From Massilia niastensis DSM 21313 (GTDB lineage: Bacteria > Pseudomonadota > Gammaproteobacteria > Burkholderiales > Burkholderiaceae_D): a stretch of 59,535 nucleotides of DNA. The DNA is taken from NCBI RefSeq assembly GCF_000382345.1, contig NZ_KB908116.1:1-59535 (forward strand). Direction: 5' to 3'. A program made the translations under genes and the position numbers. Shown piece after piece: positions 40,945-50,394 of this stretch. The notes beneath the pieces were generated by a model. That model did not search any database. It had not been told where the DNA came from and saw only the letters and a list, made by a program, of their open reading frames with translations. The number at the start of each line of letters is the position of its first letter. The stretch's first letter is position 1.

Positions 40945-41450
40945 TACAAAACCCCTACTTGTTCACAACTTCGCCAAAACGCTCAAAAAATTCTGTGGAC
41001 ATCTTTAGGGCCGGGCGAAAAGTGCAAGTCGATGATTCATAAGCGTTTTTTGCATGTCATCCAGGGCGCGTGCCGGTCCGGCCACAAGCTTGTCCCACGG
41101 AATACGTTGAATTTCGCGCCCTTGTTCACAAAGTTATCAACAGATACCGAAACGATGGGGAAAAATGCTTCGTTTACCGGCACTTAGCCGCGATCCTTAA
41201 GTAAAGCCTTCAGTTTTTGACGCAGCGCAGCGAGTTTTCCCAAACAAAACACCTACTTATGCACAACAACGCCATTCCAGCCCGGGTTGTTAACAGGTCT
41301 GGAAGCCATTGTGTAAGTACTTGAATTAAAAGGGAAAAATAAAGTTGAATTTAAGTATTTTCAGTTTCGACTTGATCTAACGTAAACCTTTAACAGGGTC
41401 AAGTCCCACGCTATTCACAAAGTTTTCCACAGTTTTGCACAGGGCCCAGA
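40945..41450. other. AT-rich hemE-priA gap with a cluster of DnaA-box-like 9-mers
   Basis: Matches to TTATNCACA with at most one mismatch on the plus strand: TTGTTCACA (40959 and 41122), TTATCAACA (41134), TTATGCACA (41257, exact), CTATTCACA (41411), TTTTCCACA (41423) and TTTTGCACA (41433). A weaker reverse match lies at 40993. The last three are spaced 12 and 10 bases, close to one helical turn. An A/T-rich tract lies at 41320-41363. No gene is visible. This could be a DnaA-binding control site or an origin-like region. Confidence 0.6.
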
Positions 41451-43460
41451 TTGGCATATTGCATCCTCGAGGTGGTGCTCGACACCCCGCTCAACAGCAG
41501 CTTCGATTACCGCTGGCCCTGCCAGCCGGGCGAAGAGCCGCAGGCCGGCCAACTGGTGCTGCTGCCGTTCGCGCGGCGCGAGGTGATCGGCCTGATCGTT
41601 GCCATCAAGCACGATACCGAGGTGCCGCCGGAAAAGCTCAAGGATGCGCTGGACGTGCGCAGCCAGCTGTCGCCGCTGCCGGAGCGCTGGATCGCGCTGG
41701 CGCGTTTTGCCGCCGAGTACTACCAGCGCCCGGTGGGCGAGGTGGCGCTGCCCGGGCTGCCGAAGAACCTGCGCGTGCCCAAGACCGTGGCGCTCGACCG
41801 CGCGCTGAAGAAGCTCGCCAGGCTCGATCCCGTGCAGGACGCCACCGCCACCGGCATGCCCGTGCTGAACCCCGCCCAGCAGGAGGCCGCCGCCGCCATC
41901 GGCCAGGCCGAGGGCTTCACGCCGCTGCTGCTGTACGGCGTGACCGGCAGCGGCAAGACCGAGGTGTACCTGCAGGCCTGCGCCCAGGTGCTGGCGCGCG
42001 ATCCGTCCGCCCAGATCCTGGTCATGGTCCCCGAGATCAACCTGACGCCCCAGCTGGAGGGCAACATCAGCGCGCGCTTCCCGGGCGTCATGCTGGCCAC
42101 CCTGCACAGCAGCCTGTCGGAGGGCGAGCGCATGCTGCACTGGCTGGCCGCGCACCAGGGCCAGGCGCGCATCATCCTCGGCACCCGGCTGGCGATCCTG
42201 GCCTCGCTGCCGAACCTGAAGCTGATCGTCATCGACGAGGAGCACGACCCTTCGTACAAGCAGCAGGAAGGCCTGCGCTATTCGGCGCGCGACCTGGCCG
42301 TGTGGCGCGCGCGCCAGCTCGGCATCCCGATCGTGCTCGGTTCGGCCACGCCCTCGCTGGAGAGCTGGCACCATGCGCAGTCCGGGCGCTACCGCAGGCT
42401 GGAGCTGCGCGAGCGCGCGGTGCGCGACGCCGTGCTGCCCGGCGTGCGCCTGATCGACACCGAACGCGACCGCCCGCGCGACGGCCTCACCGGCGAGCTG
42501 CTGAAGGCCCTGCGCCAGCGCCTCGAGCGCGGCGAACAGTCGCTGCTGTTCCTGAACCGGCGCGGCTATGCCCCGGTGATCTCCTGCGACGCCTGCGGCT
42601 GGATCAGCAACTGCACCCGCTGCACCGCCTTCATGGTGCTGCACAAGCCGGAGAACCGGCTGCGCTGCCACCACTGCAGCCTGGAGCTGCGCATCCCGCG
42701 CCACTGCCCGACCTGCGGCAACGTCGACCTGCAGCCGCTGGGACGCGGCACCCAGCGCGTCGAGGAAGGCTTGCAGGCCATGTTCCCCGAGGCGAGGGTG
42801 CTGCGCATCGACGCCGACTCCACGCGCCGCAAGGGCAGCGCCCAGGCCGCGTTCGAGACCGTGCACCGGGGCGAAGTCGATATCCTGGTCGGCACCCAGA
42901 TGGTCGCCAAGGGACACGACTTCAAGAACCTGACCCTGGTCGGCATCCTGAACCCCGATACCGCGCTGTTCTCGCAGGACTACCGCGCCAGCGAGCGCCT
43001 GTTCGCGCAGCTGATGCAGGTGGCGGGACGCGCCGGCCGCGCCGGCGGCGCCGTGTCCGAAGTGCTGGTCCAGACCCGCTACGCCAGCCATCCGCTGTAC
43101 GGCGCCGTGATGCGCCACGACTACGAGCGCTTCGCCGGCAGCCTGCTCGACGAACGCCGCGAGGCCGGCCTGCCGCCCTTCATGTACCAGGCCCTGCTGC
43201 GTGCGGAAGCGCGTGAGCTGCCGATCGCGATCGAGTTCCTGGAACAGGCGCGCGACTGCCTGCCGGCGGGTGGCATTCTTGTCAACGATCCGATCCCGAT
43301 GACGATGACGCGGGTGCATAATGTCGACCGGGCCCAGTTGCTGGTGGAGTCTGCGTCGCGCCCCGCGCTGCAGGCCTTCCTGCGCGAATGGGTGGAGCTG
43401 CTGCGGGCGATGAAGTCGCGCGTCAAATGGTCGCTGGAAGTCGATCCTCTCGACATTTAG
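41451..43460 (+). CDS. priA: Primosomal protein N' (PriA helicase)
   Basis: A 669-aa superfamily 2 helicase that restarts stalled replication forks. Walker A is GVTGSGKT (about 163-170), motif II is DEEHD (about 262), and two zinc-binding cysteine groups (CDACGWISNCTRC and CHHCSLELRIPRHCPTCG) lie at about 378-424. No ATG fits; the start is TTG at 41451, with AGGG 6 bases upstream, giving MAYCILEVVLDTPLNSSFDY. The start lies directly downstream of three phased DnaA-box-like sites, which hints at DnaA control. Confidence 0.95.
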   Translation: MAYCILEVVLDTPLNSSFDYRWPCQPGEEPQAGQLVLLPFARREVIGLIVAIKHDTEVPPEKLKDALDVRSQLSPLPERWIALARFAAEYYQRPVGEVALPGLPKNLRVPKTVALDRALKKLARLDPVQDATATGMPVLNPAQQEAAAAIGQAEGFTPLLLYGVTGSGKTEVYLQACAQVLARDPSAQILVMVPEINLTPQLEGNISARFPGVMLATLHSSLSEGERMLHWLAAHQGQARIILGTRLAILASLPNLKLIVIDEEHDPSYKQQEGLRYSARDLAVWRARQLGIPIVLGSATPSLESWHHAQSGRYRRLELRERAVRDAVLPGVRLIDTERDRPRDGLTGELLKALRQRLERGEQSLLFLNRRGYAPVISCDACGWISNCTRCTAFMVLHKPENRLRCHHCSLELRIPRHCPTCGNVDLQPLGRGTQRVEEGLQAMFPEARVLRIDADSTRRKGSAQAAFETVHRGEVDILVGTQMVAKGHDFKNLTLVGILNPDTALFSQDYRASERLFAQLMQVAGRAGRAGGAVSEVLVQTRYASHPLYGAVMRHDYERFAGSLLDERREAGLPPFMYQALLRAEARELPIAIEFLEQARDCLPAGGILVNDPIPMTMTRVHNVDRAQLLVESASRPALQAFLREWVELLRAMKSRVKWSLEVDPLDI

Positions 43461-43582
43461 TAGGGTGGGCGGGTTTCCCGCCCACGCGTTCGGCCAGCGC
43501 AGGCCTGGACGATGCGCACCATGTAGTTGAACGCGTGGGGGACATCAGTCCAGTGGACTGATGTCCGAGCCGCCCACCCTAT
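43460..43582. repeat. REP pair downstream of priA, right unit enlarged by a palindrome
   Basis: Left unit GTAGGGTGGGCGGG, TTT, CCCGCCCACGCGTTCG begins on the last base of the priA stop codon. The right unit (43529-43582) is inverted, GAACGCGTGGG to CCGCCCACCCTAT, but its loop is replaced by a perfect 13-bp inverted repeat with one central base (43540-43566). Confidence 0.8.
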
Positions 43583-43650
43583 CAATGGCGCGCTGCCCCC
43601 CTCCCGAAAATAGCGTATCGTCATGTACGCACAGCTAGCGGAGAACAAGC

Positions 43651-45090
43651 ATGAACAAACTGGATGTGGATGTCGCCATCATCGGCACCGGCACGGCCGG
43701 GATGACCGCCTACCGGGCGGCAAAGGCGCAGGGCGCCAGCGTGGTCCTGATCGAAAGCGGGCCGTACGGCACCACCTGCGCGCGCGTCGGCTGCATGCCG
43801 AGCAAGCTCCTGATCGCGGCCGCCGAGGCGGCGCATGTGATGCAGTCTTCGGCGCCATTCGGCGTGCACGCGGGCGAAGTGCGGATCGACGGCCGCGCCG
43901 TGATGGACCGGGTCAAGCGCGAGCGCGACCGTTTCGTGGGCTTCGTGGTCGAGGGCGTGGACGCCACGCCCGACACCGACAAGCTGCGCGGCCACGCGCG
44001 CTTCACCGGCCCGCGCACCCTGGTGGTCGACGACCATACCGAAGTCTGCGCCGGGCGCATCGTGATCGCGACCGGCTCCACGCCGACGCGCCTGCCGCAG
44101 CTCGAGAACGTCGGCCCCGGCATCGTCACCAGCGACGACGTGTTCTACTGGGACGAGCTGCCGCGTTCGGTGGCCGTGATCGGCACCGGCGTGATCGGGC
44201 TGGAACTGGGCCAGGCCCTGAGCCGGCTCGGGGTGCGCACGCGCCTGATCGCGCGCGGCGGCAGCATCGCCCAGATCACCGATCCCGAAGTGCTGCGCGC
44301 CGCCTCCCGGGTCCTGAACGAAGAACTCGACATCCAGTTCCAGACCGAGGTGGTGGGCGCGGTGCAGGACGGCGACGAGGTGGCGCTCACGGTGCGCGAC
44401 GCCCTCGGCAAGGAGAGCACCGAGCGCTTCCAGTTCGTGCTGATGGCGGCCGGCCGCCGGCCCAACGTGCACGACATCGGCCTGGAGCACACGGGCCTGG
44501 AGCGCGGCCCGGACGGCATCCCGCACTTCGATACCCGCACCATGCAGTGCGGGAACAGCCATATCTTCATCGCGGGCGACGCCAACAACGAGCGCCCGCT
44601 GCTGCACGACGCGGCCGACCACGGCAAGATCGCCGGCGACAACGCCGGGCGCTATCCGGACGTGCGCCCGGGCCTGCGCCGCGCCGCGATCTCGGTCGCC
44701 TTCACCGAGCCGAACATCGCCACCCTCGGTGCGAACTACCGCAGCCTGTGCGCAGGCGGCAAGCGCAAGTTCGCGATCGGCATGGTGTCGTTCGCGAACC
44801 AGGGCCGCAGCCGCGTGATGTTGCAGAACAAGGGGATGCTGCGCGTGTATGGCGAATACGGCACCCGGCAGTTCCTGGGCGCCGAGATGATCGGCCCGCG
44901 CGCCGAGCACCTGGCGCACACGCTGTCCTGGGCCGTCCAGCTGTGCATGACGGTCGACCAGATGCTCGAGATGCCGTTCTACCACCCGGTGATCGAGGAG
45001 GGCGTGCGCACCGCGCTGCGCGACCTGGCGTCGAATCTCACCAAGGGCGAAGGCGAGACCGACGCGGCCGATACCGAGCCGGGCACCTGA
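43651..45090 (+). CDS. Dihydrolipoyl-dehydrogenase-like flavoprotein disulfide reductase
   Basis: A 479-aa class I flavoprotein disulfide oxidoreductase. The FAD motif is VAIIGTGTAGMTAYRAA, the redox disulfide is in TTCARVGCMPSK, the NAD motif is VAVIGTGVIGLELGQAL, and the second FAD motif is IFIAGDAN. The C-terminal FYHPVIEEG carries the His-Glu pair used as base in this family. There are no lipoyl-bearing complex genes nearby, so its partner is unknown; it may instead reduce another disulfide. GGAGAACAAGC precedes the ATG. Confidence 0.88.
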   Translation: MNKLDVDVAIIGTGTAGMTAYRAAKAQGASVVLIESGPYGTTCARVGCMPSKLLIAAAEAAHVMQSSAPFGVHAGEVRIDGRAVMDRVKRERDRFVGFVVEGVDATPDTDKLRGHARFTGPRTLVVDDHTEVCAGRIVIATGSTPTRLPQLENVGPGIVTSDDVFYWDELPRSVAVIGTGVIGLELGQALSRLGVRTRLIARGGSIAQITDPEVLRAASRVLNEELDIQFQTEVVGAVQDGDEVALTVRDALGKESTERFQFVLMAAGRRPNVHDIGLEHTGLERGPDGIPHFDTRTMQCGNSHIFIAGDANNERPLLHDAADHGKIAGDNAGRYPDVRPGLRRAAISVAFTEPNIATLGANYRSLCAGGKRKFAIGMVSFANQGRSRVMLQNKGMLRVYGEYGTRQFLGAEMIGPRAEHLAHTLSWAVQLCMTVDQMLEMPFYHPVIEEGVRTALRDLASNLTKGEGETDAADTEPGT

Positions 45091-45099
45091 GGCAGGCTG

Positions 45100-45585
45100 T
45101 TAGTTGAGGTAGCTGGAGTCCAGCTTGCCCTCGGAGGCAAGCTGGCGCAGGATGCGGACGGTGTCGACGTCGGCTTCCTGGTAGGCCGACTTCTTGAAGT
45201 CGTCGTACATCACGTTGGCTTCGTCGGTGTGCTCGCCCTGGCCGTCGTCGTAGATGAAGCGCACCAGCAGCATCGCGCTGGTCGGGGCCTCGATGATCAT
45301 GCGCAGGCTCGACGCCGCGATCTCGCCCTGCGGCGGCACATCGAAGCGCACCTCCTGCATCGGGGTCAGGACCACGCGGTCCTCGATCACCAGTTCGCCG
45401 AAGCGCAGGCGGCGCCGGAAGCTGCCGCTTTCGCGCTCGAAGATGTCGCAGGCGTCCAGGTGCGGCATGAACATCGTGGGGGACTCGGCGCGCAGCACCA
45501 GGCCGTGCCACAGCTGTTCGCGCGAGATGGTATCGGCCAGCGGATTGAGCGGATCGTTGATCTCGACGAGATGTTCAAATTTCAT
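45100..45585 (-). CDS. SRPBCC-family protein (DUF1857-like)
   Basis: A 161-aa protein of the START/SRPBCC ligand-binding type, resembling DUF1857/AtaL-like proteins. It opens MKFEHLVEINDP and contains REQLWHGLVLRAESP and later MIIEAPTSAMLLVRFIYDD. TAGGA lies upstream of the ATG at 45585, so a 15-residue longer form is unlikely. It is convergent with the flavoprotein gene and divergent from the helicase gene. Function unknown. Confidence 0.75.
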   Translation of the reverse strand: MKFEHLVEINDPLNPLADTISREQLWHGLVLRAESPTMFMPHLDACDIFERESGSFRRRLRFGELVIEDRVVLTPMQEVRFDVPPQGEIAASSLRMIIEAPTSAMLLVRFIYDDGQGEHTDEANVMYDDFKKSAYQEADVDTVRILRQLASEGKLDSSYLN

Positions 45586-45777
45586 TGCGAAAAATCCTAA
45601 AAAAGCAGGGGCGCCGTGCGCCGGCTCCAAAGGTCAAATGGTACCCGATTGCGCGTCCTCCGTGTCCCGGGAGGCGGTGTTGCATTCCTGTTCATTCCGG
45701 AATATTTTCCTCGCAGCATGCCCGTGTGCAGGCGCCAGATCGTTAAAATGGCGAACTATCCTGCTGAAAACTTTCCC

Positions 45778-47847
45778 ATGTCCAATGCACCGAAGTTCGG
45801 CCTGAACGGGCCGCAAAGCGAAGCCGTGCTCTATCTCGACGGTCCCTGCCTCGTGCTGGCCGGCGCCGGTTCGGGCAAGACGCGCGTGATCACCCAGAAG
45901 ATCGCCTACATGATCGAGGATCGCGGCTACGATCCGCGCACCATCGCGGCCCTGACCTTCACCAACAAGGCCGCCCTCGAGATGCAGGAACGCATCGCCA
46001 AGCTGCTCAAGCAGCCGAAGCAGGCCAAGCAGCTGACGGTGTCGACCTTCCACTCGCTGGGCGTCAAGATCCTGCGCCAGGAAGCGGCCGGGGTCGGCCT
46101 GAAGGACAAGTTCTCGATCATGGACAGCGACGACTGCTACACCATCGTCTCGGACCTGGCGCTGACCACCGACAAGCAGGAGATCCGCGGCATCCAGAAC
46201 GCGATCTCGCTGTGGAAGAACGGCCTGGTCGACCCGGAGGATGCGATCCGCAACGCGGTCGATGAGGAGGAGGCCCTGGCCGGGCGCGTCTACCGCAGCT
46301 ACATGGCGACCCTGCAGGCTTACCAGGCGGTCGACTTCGATGACCTGATCCGCCTGCCGGTGGAGCTGTTCCGCAACAACGAATCGATCCGCGACCGCTG
46401 GCAGCGCCGCCTGCGCTACCTGCTGATGGACGAGTACCAGGACACCAACACCTGCCAGTACGAACTGGTCAAGCTGCTGGTCACGGGACTGGGCAAGAAG
46501 CCGATGTTCACCGCCGTCGGCGACGACGACCAGGCCATCTATGCCTGGCGCGGCGCCTCGGTGGAAAACCTGAAGACCCTGCAGGTCGACTTCCCCGACC
46601 TGCGCGTCATCAAGCTGGAACAGAACTACCGCTCCACCACCCGCATCCTGCAGGCGGCCAACGCGGTCATCGGCAACAACCCGAAGCTGTTCGAGAAGTC
46701 GCTGTGGTCCGAGCACGGGCTGGGCGAACCGATCGAGGTGCTGGGCATGCAGAACGACGACCAGGAAGCCGACCAGGTCGCGATCATGATCTCGGCCGAC
46801 CATTTCCAGCGCAAGAACAAGTGGTCCGATTTCGCGATCCTGTACCGCGGCAACCACCAGGCGCGCGTGATCGAACAGGCGCTGCGCAAGGAACGCATCC
46901 CGTACACGATGTCGGGCGGCCAGAGCTTCTTCGACAAGGCCGAGATCAAGGACATCATCGCCTACCTGCGCCTGATCGCGAACCAGGACGACGACCCGGC
47001 CTTCATCCGCGCCGTCACCACGCCCAAGCGCGGGGTCGGCATGTCCACCCTGGAGACGCTGGGCGAATTCTCGAAGCAGTGGAACTGCTCGCTGTTCGAG
47101 GCGGCGCGCAAGGGCGGCATCGAGGCCAAGCTGGCCGAGCGCCAGCTGGCGCCGCTGCGCGACTTCTGCCGCTTCATGCTGGAGCTGGAAGACCGCGCGA
47201 CCCGTCCCGGCCCGTCCGGCAGCGGCGACAACGCGGCCGAGGTGCTCGACGACATGATGAAGGAGATGAACTACGAGCACTACCTGTACGAGAACTTCGA
47301 CGACCGTGCAGCGCAGGGCAAGTGGCAGAACGTGCTCGAGTTCACCAACTGGCTGAAGGAGCGCGGGCGCGGCGGACGCGACCGCGACGGCGAGGAAAAG
47401 AACCTGCTGGAACTGACCCAGATGGTGGCCCTGATGTCGATGCTCGAAGGGCAGGACGAGGAACAGGACGCGGTGCGCATGTCCACCCTGCATGCCTCGA
47501 AAGGGCTGGAGTATCCGCACGTCTACCTGGTCGGGGTCGAGGAGGGCATCCTGCCGCACAAGGGCGATCCGGACGCCTCGGTCGAGTCGATCGCGGCCCG
47601 CATCCAGGAAGAGCGGCGCCTGATGTACGTCGGGATCACGCGCGCCCAGCGCACCCTGCACATCACCTGGTGCAAGCGCCGCAAGCGCGCGGGCGAACTG
47701 GTGAATTGCGACCCGTCGCGCTTCATCAAGGAGATGGCGCTCGACGTCGGCGATGCGCCGCCGAAAGAGACCGAGGTAATGACGCCGAAGGAACGCTTGG
47801 CGAACTTGAAAGCCTTGCTGGCAACACCGAAACCCGTGCCGAACTAG
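45778..47847 (+). CDS. rep: UvrD/Rep-family ATP-dependent DNA helicase
   Basis: A 689-aa superfamily 1A helicase. Motif I is AGAGSGKT (about 29-36), then TFTNKAALEM, motif II DEYQDTN (about 219-225), motif III GDDDQAIYAWRGA, motif IV QNYRST, and motif VI VGITRAQRTLHITW. Size and motifs fit Rep better than UvrD (no long C-terminal extension). I use the ATG at 45778; an ATG 30 bases upstream is also possible, neither having a good ribosome site. Confidence 0.9.
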   Translation: MSNAPKFGLNGPQSEAVLYLDGPCLVLAGAGSGKTRVITQKIAYMIEDRGYDPRTIAALTFTNKAALEMQERIAKLLKQPKQAKQLTVSTFHSLGVKILRQEAAGVGLKDKFSIMDSDDCYTIVSDLALTTDKQEIRGIQNAISLWKNGLVDPEDAIRNAVDEEEALAGRVYRSYMATLQAYQAVDFDDLIRLPVELFRNNESIRDRWQRRLRYLLMDEYQDTNTCQYELVKLLVTGLGKKPMFTAVGDDDQAIYAWRGASVENLKTLQVDFPDLRVIKLEQNYRSTTRILQAANAVIGNNPKLFEKSLWSEHGLGEPIEVLGMQNDDQEADQVAIMISADHFQRKNKWSDFAILYRGNHQARVIEQALRKERIPYTMSGGQSFFDKAEIKDIIAYLRLIANQDDDPAFIRAVTTPKRGVGMSTLETLGEFSKQWNCSLFEAARKGGIEAKLAERQLAPLRDFCRFMLELEDRATRPGPSGSGDNAAEVLDDMMKEMNYEHYLYENFDDRAAQGKWQNVLEFTNWLKERGRGGRDRDGEEKNLLELTQMVALMSMLEGQDEEQDAVRMSTLHASKGLEYPHVYLVGVEEGILPHKGDPDASVESIAARIQEERRLMYVGITRAQRTLHITWCKRRKRAGELVNCDPSRFIKEMALDVGDAPPKETEVMTPKERLANLKALLATPKPVPN

Positions 47848-47905
47848 GTGTTGCGCGGAAGCCTTGAAGCCCTGACAAGGGGTGCGCACGATTGAACGTT
47901 GCCGT

Positions 47906-47934
47906 TTGACTTGAACTGCTGAGCAGGAAATACT
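47906..47934 (+). promoter_or_regulatory. Promoter for the secreted metalloprotease gene
   Basis: TTGACT (47906-47911) and AATACT (47929-47934) are separated by exactly 17 bases, predicting a transcription start near 47941. This excludes a start codon at 47934 and supports the ATG at 47985. A small inverted repeat, CAGCAATTGTTGCTG, lies in the leader. Confidence 0.6.
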
Positions 47935-47984
47935 TGCTCATCAGAGATTTCACACAGCAATTGTTGCTGTCGCGTAAAACAATC

Positions 47985-50111
47985 ATGGCAACCGTTTCCG
48001 AACTCAACACCACCCCGACCTCGGGGCTGAACCACATCGACGCCCTGCTGGACGAAGGTCCCGACTGGAATTACCTGACGCCGGCGGGCAATACGATCTA
48101 CTACACGTTCTCGGTGGCTTCCGGGAACGAGCAGGGCCGCACCGGACAGGAAGCGTTCACGCTGGCGCAGCAGGGCGCCACGCGTGGCGCGTTCGACTAC
48201 ATCTCGCGCCTGACCGGCATCCAGTTCGTCGAAACCGTCAACGGCGCCGATGCGCAGATCCACCTGTGCAGTGTCGATATCGAAAGCAGCAGCACGGTCG
48301 GCCTGTGCAGCTGGAAGGCCGGCTACCGCTACAACCCGAGCACCAACGAGATCATCAGCTACGACGCCGACGCCTATGTCTACCTCGACAAGGTCGAATG
48401 GCGCGCCCAGAACGCCAACCTCGCGCCCGGCTCGCAGGGCTACGAGACGCTGTTGCATGAGCTCGGCCATGCGCTCGGCCTGAAGCACCCGTTCGAGGAC
48501 GACATCCGCCTGCCCGACAGCCAGGACAACACCGGCAATACCCTGATGTCGTACGACTCCGCGGGCGGCGCGCATGCGCAGTACAGCCAGTACGACATCG
48601 CGGCGCTCAACTGGATCTACGGCGGCGACGGCCTGGGCGGCGCCCTCGGCATCAATAGCGCGAGCGGTGCGCGCTATCTCGCCGGCACGGCAGGCGCCGA
48701 CGCCCTGACGGGCACATCTCATAACGACACCCTGCAAGGTAATGGAGGCAACGACATGATCAATGGCGGAGAAGGTATCGATACGGTGGTGTTCGGCGGC
48801 CTGCGCAGCGCCTACACGTTCAGGACCCAGGCCGATGGGACGATGGTGGCGAGCGGCACGGACGGTACGGACACCCTGGCTGGGGTGGAAATCTTCCAGT
48901 TCGCCGACATGACCGTCGAGCGCGCGGCCGTGAATGGCGTCGTCGCGGCGCCCACGGTGGCCGTGGCGCAGAACGGCAATCATTACGCGTTCGGTAACAA
49001 GCCCCTGGTCAGCGGCTCGGCGGAAGCCGACTCGACGGTTCGCGTCTACCTGGGCACGACCGTGATCGCCACCACCACGGCCGATGCGAACGGCCTGTGG
49101 CAGGTGGTCGCCAATGCGCTGCCCGATGGCGAGAATTACCGGGTCCATGCCACCGCCACCGATGCCGCGGGCGTGGTCTCGGCCCCCAGCGCCTTCGCCA
49201 CCTTCAGCGTCGACTCGCGCGCGCCGAGCGTGCCGACCGGCAGCGTGGTGCTGGGAGCGGGCAACAACCAGCCGGTGTTCAGCGGCACCGGCGAAGCGGG
49301 CACCGTCATCCAGCTGTTCCGCACCAGCGACTTCACCGAGATCGGACAGGCGACGGTGGGCGCCAACGGACGCTGGACCCTGAATTCGACGCCGCTGCCG
49401 AACGGCGACTACGAGGTCGGCATCGCGTCGGTCGACAAGGCCGGCAACGCCACCAGCGGCTCCGGGCGCTTCGCCATGACGATCAACAGCAGCGCCGGGG
49501 TGAACGGCAGCGGCGGCAACGAGGTATTTGCCATGCAGCCGGGTAACAGTGCGATCGATGGCAAGGGCGGTCTCGACGTGGCCGTGTATACCGGCGCACG
49601 TGCCGACTATGCGATCTCGAAAGGCGTGTGGGGCTCGGTGGTGCGCAGCGCCTCGGGCGAGGTCGATGCGCTGTTCGATGTCGAGCGCATCCAGTTCAGC
49701 GACGGCTGGTCGGCGCTCGACGTCGATGGCGTGGCCGGCCAGATCTATCGCCTGTATAAGGCGACCTTCGACCGCCCGGCGGAAGAGGGCGGTCTCGGCT
49801 ACTGGATGTGGCGCATGGAACATGGCGCATCGCTGCTGCAAATTGCCGACGAGTTCACCACGCATCCGGAATTCGACACCAAGTTCGGCGTCGATCCGAC
49901 CGACGAAGTGTTCATCACCAACCTCTATCGCAACGTGCTCGATCGCGCGCCGGACAGCGGCGGTTTTGCCTTCTGGCTGAACAGCATCAAGATCGCCAGC
50001 CGCGCCGAAGTCCTGGTCGAATTCAGCGAAAGCGTCGAGAACAAGGGGGCGGTGATCGAGCTGGTCGGCCAGGGCATGGACTACACGCCGTGGTCGCCGC
50101 CGGGCGGCTGA
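47985..50111 (+). CDS. Secreted serralysin-like metalloprotease with Ig-like and DUF4214 domains
   Basis: A 708-aa protein without a Sec signal peptide. The zinc site HELGHALGLKH (about 158-168) followed by the Met-turn LMSYD is that of the serralysin/metzincin group. One RTX-like turn block, GNGGNDMINGGEGID, lies at about 252-266. Two Ig-like repeats (about 320-500) are followed by a second GGNEVF / GKGGLD block and a C-terminal DUF4214 domain (about 585-690; YRLYKATFDRPAEEGGLGYW and NLYRNVLDRAPDSGGFAFW). RTX-type proteins usually leave through a type I secretion system; none is in the window. Confidence 0.85.
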   Translation: MATVSELNTTPTSGLNHIDALLDEGPDWNYLTPAGNTIYYTFSVASGNEQGRTGQEAFTLAQQGATRGAFDYISRLTGIQFVETVNGADAQIHLCSVDIESSSTVGLCSWKAGYRYNPSTNEIISYDADAYVYLDKVEWRAQNANLAPGSQGYETLLHELGHALGLKHPFEDDIRLPDSQDNTGNTLMSYDSAGGAHAQYSQYDIAALNWIYGGDGLGGALGINSASGARYLAGTAGADALTGTSHNDTLQGNGGNDMINGGEGIDTVVFGGLRSAYTFRTQADGTMVASGTDGTDTLAGVEIFQFADMTVERAAVNGVVAAPTVAVAQNGNHYAFGNKPLVSGSAEADSTVRVYLGTTVIATTTADANGLWQVVANALPDGENYRVHATATDAAGVVSAPSAFATFSVDSRAPSVPTGSVVLGAGNNQPVFSGTGEAGTVIQLFRTSDFTEIGQATVGANGRWTLNSTPLPNGDYEVGIASVDKAGNATSGSGRFAMTINSSAGVNGSGGNEVFAMQPGNSAIDGKGGLDVAVYTGARADYAISKGVWGSVVRSASGEVDALFDVERIQFSDGWSALDVDGVAGQIYRLYKATFDRPAEEGGLGYWMWRMEHGASLLQIADEFTTHPEFDTKFGVDPTDEVFITNLYRNVLDRAPDSGGFAFWLNSIKIASRAEVLVEFSESVENKGAVIELVGQGMDYTPWSPPGG

Positions 50112-50166
50112 ACCCGTGCAAGCGCGGCATGGCTGGCATAATGCCGGCTTTGCCGCGGGAGCTGCC

Positions 50167-50370
50167 GTGAACCACGAAGATCGCTTTGTCGACATCGAGA
50201 TCAAGCTCGCCCACCAGGAAGACCTGGTGGAAACCTTGAACCAGACCATCTACCAGCAGGGCCGCCGCATCGACCAGCTCGAGGCCATGGTGGCCAAGCT
50301 GGCCGACCATGTGCGCAACCTGCAGGAAGCGGGGCAGGCGCCGCTCAACGAACGGCCGCCGCACTACTGA
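50167..50370 (+). CDS. slyX: SlyX-family protein
   Basis: A 67-aa coiled-coil protein: VDIEIKLAHQEDLVETLNQT, IYQQGRRIDQLEAMV and KLADHVRNLQ, ending in a Pro-rich PHY tail, as in SlyX. GGAG precedes the GTG at 50167. Function of the family is unclear. It is convergent with the GMC oxidoreductase gene, 24 bases away. Confidence 0.8.
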   Translation: MNHEDRFVDIEIKLAHQEDLVETLNQTIYQQGRRIDQLEAMVAKLADHVRNLQEAGQAPLNERPPHY

Positions 50371-50394
50371 CCGTCTTCCCGGGAACCCCGCGGC

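Noticed and set aside
40945..41450. Calling this gap the chromosomal origin outright
   Set aside because: DnaA boxes also occur at regulated genes and titration sites; without GC skew or the dnaA position the origin claim cannot be made.
47934..47984. TTG start adding 17 residues to the metalloprotease, with AGGA upstream
   Set aside because: It coincides with the -10 of a well-spaced promoter, so it would not be in the transcript.
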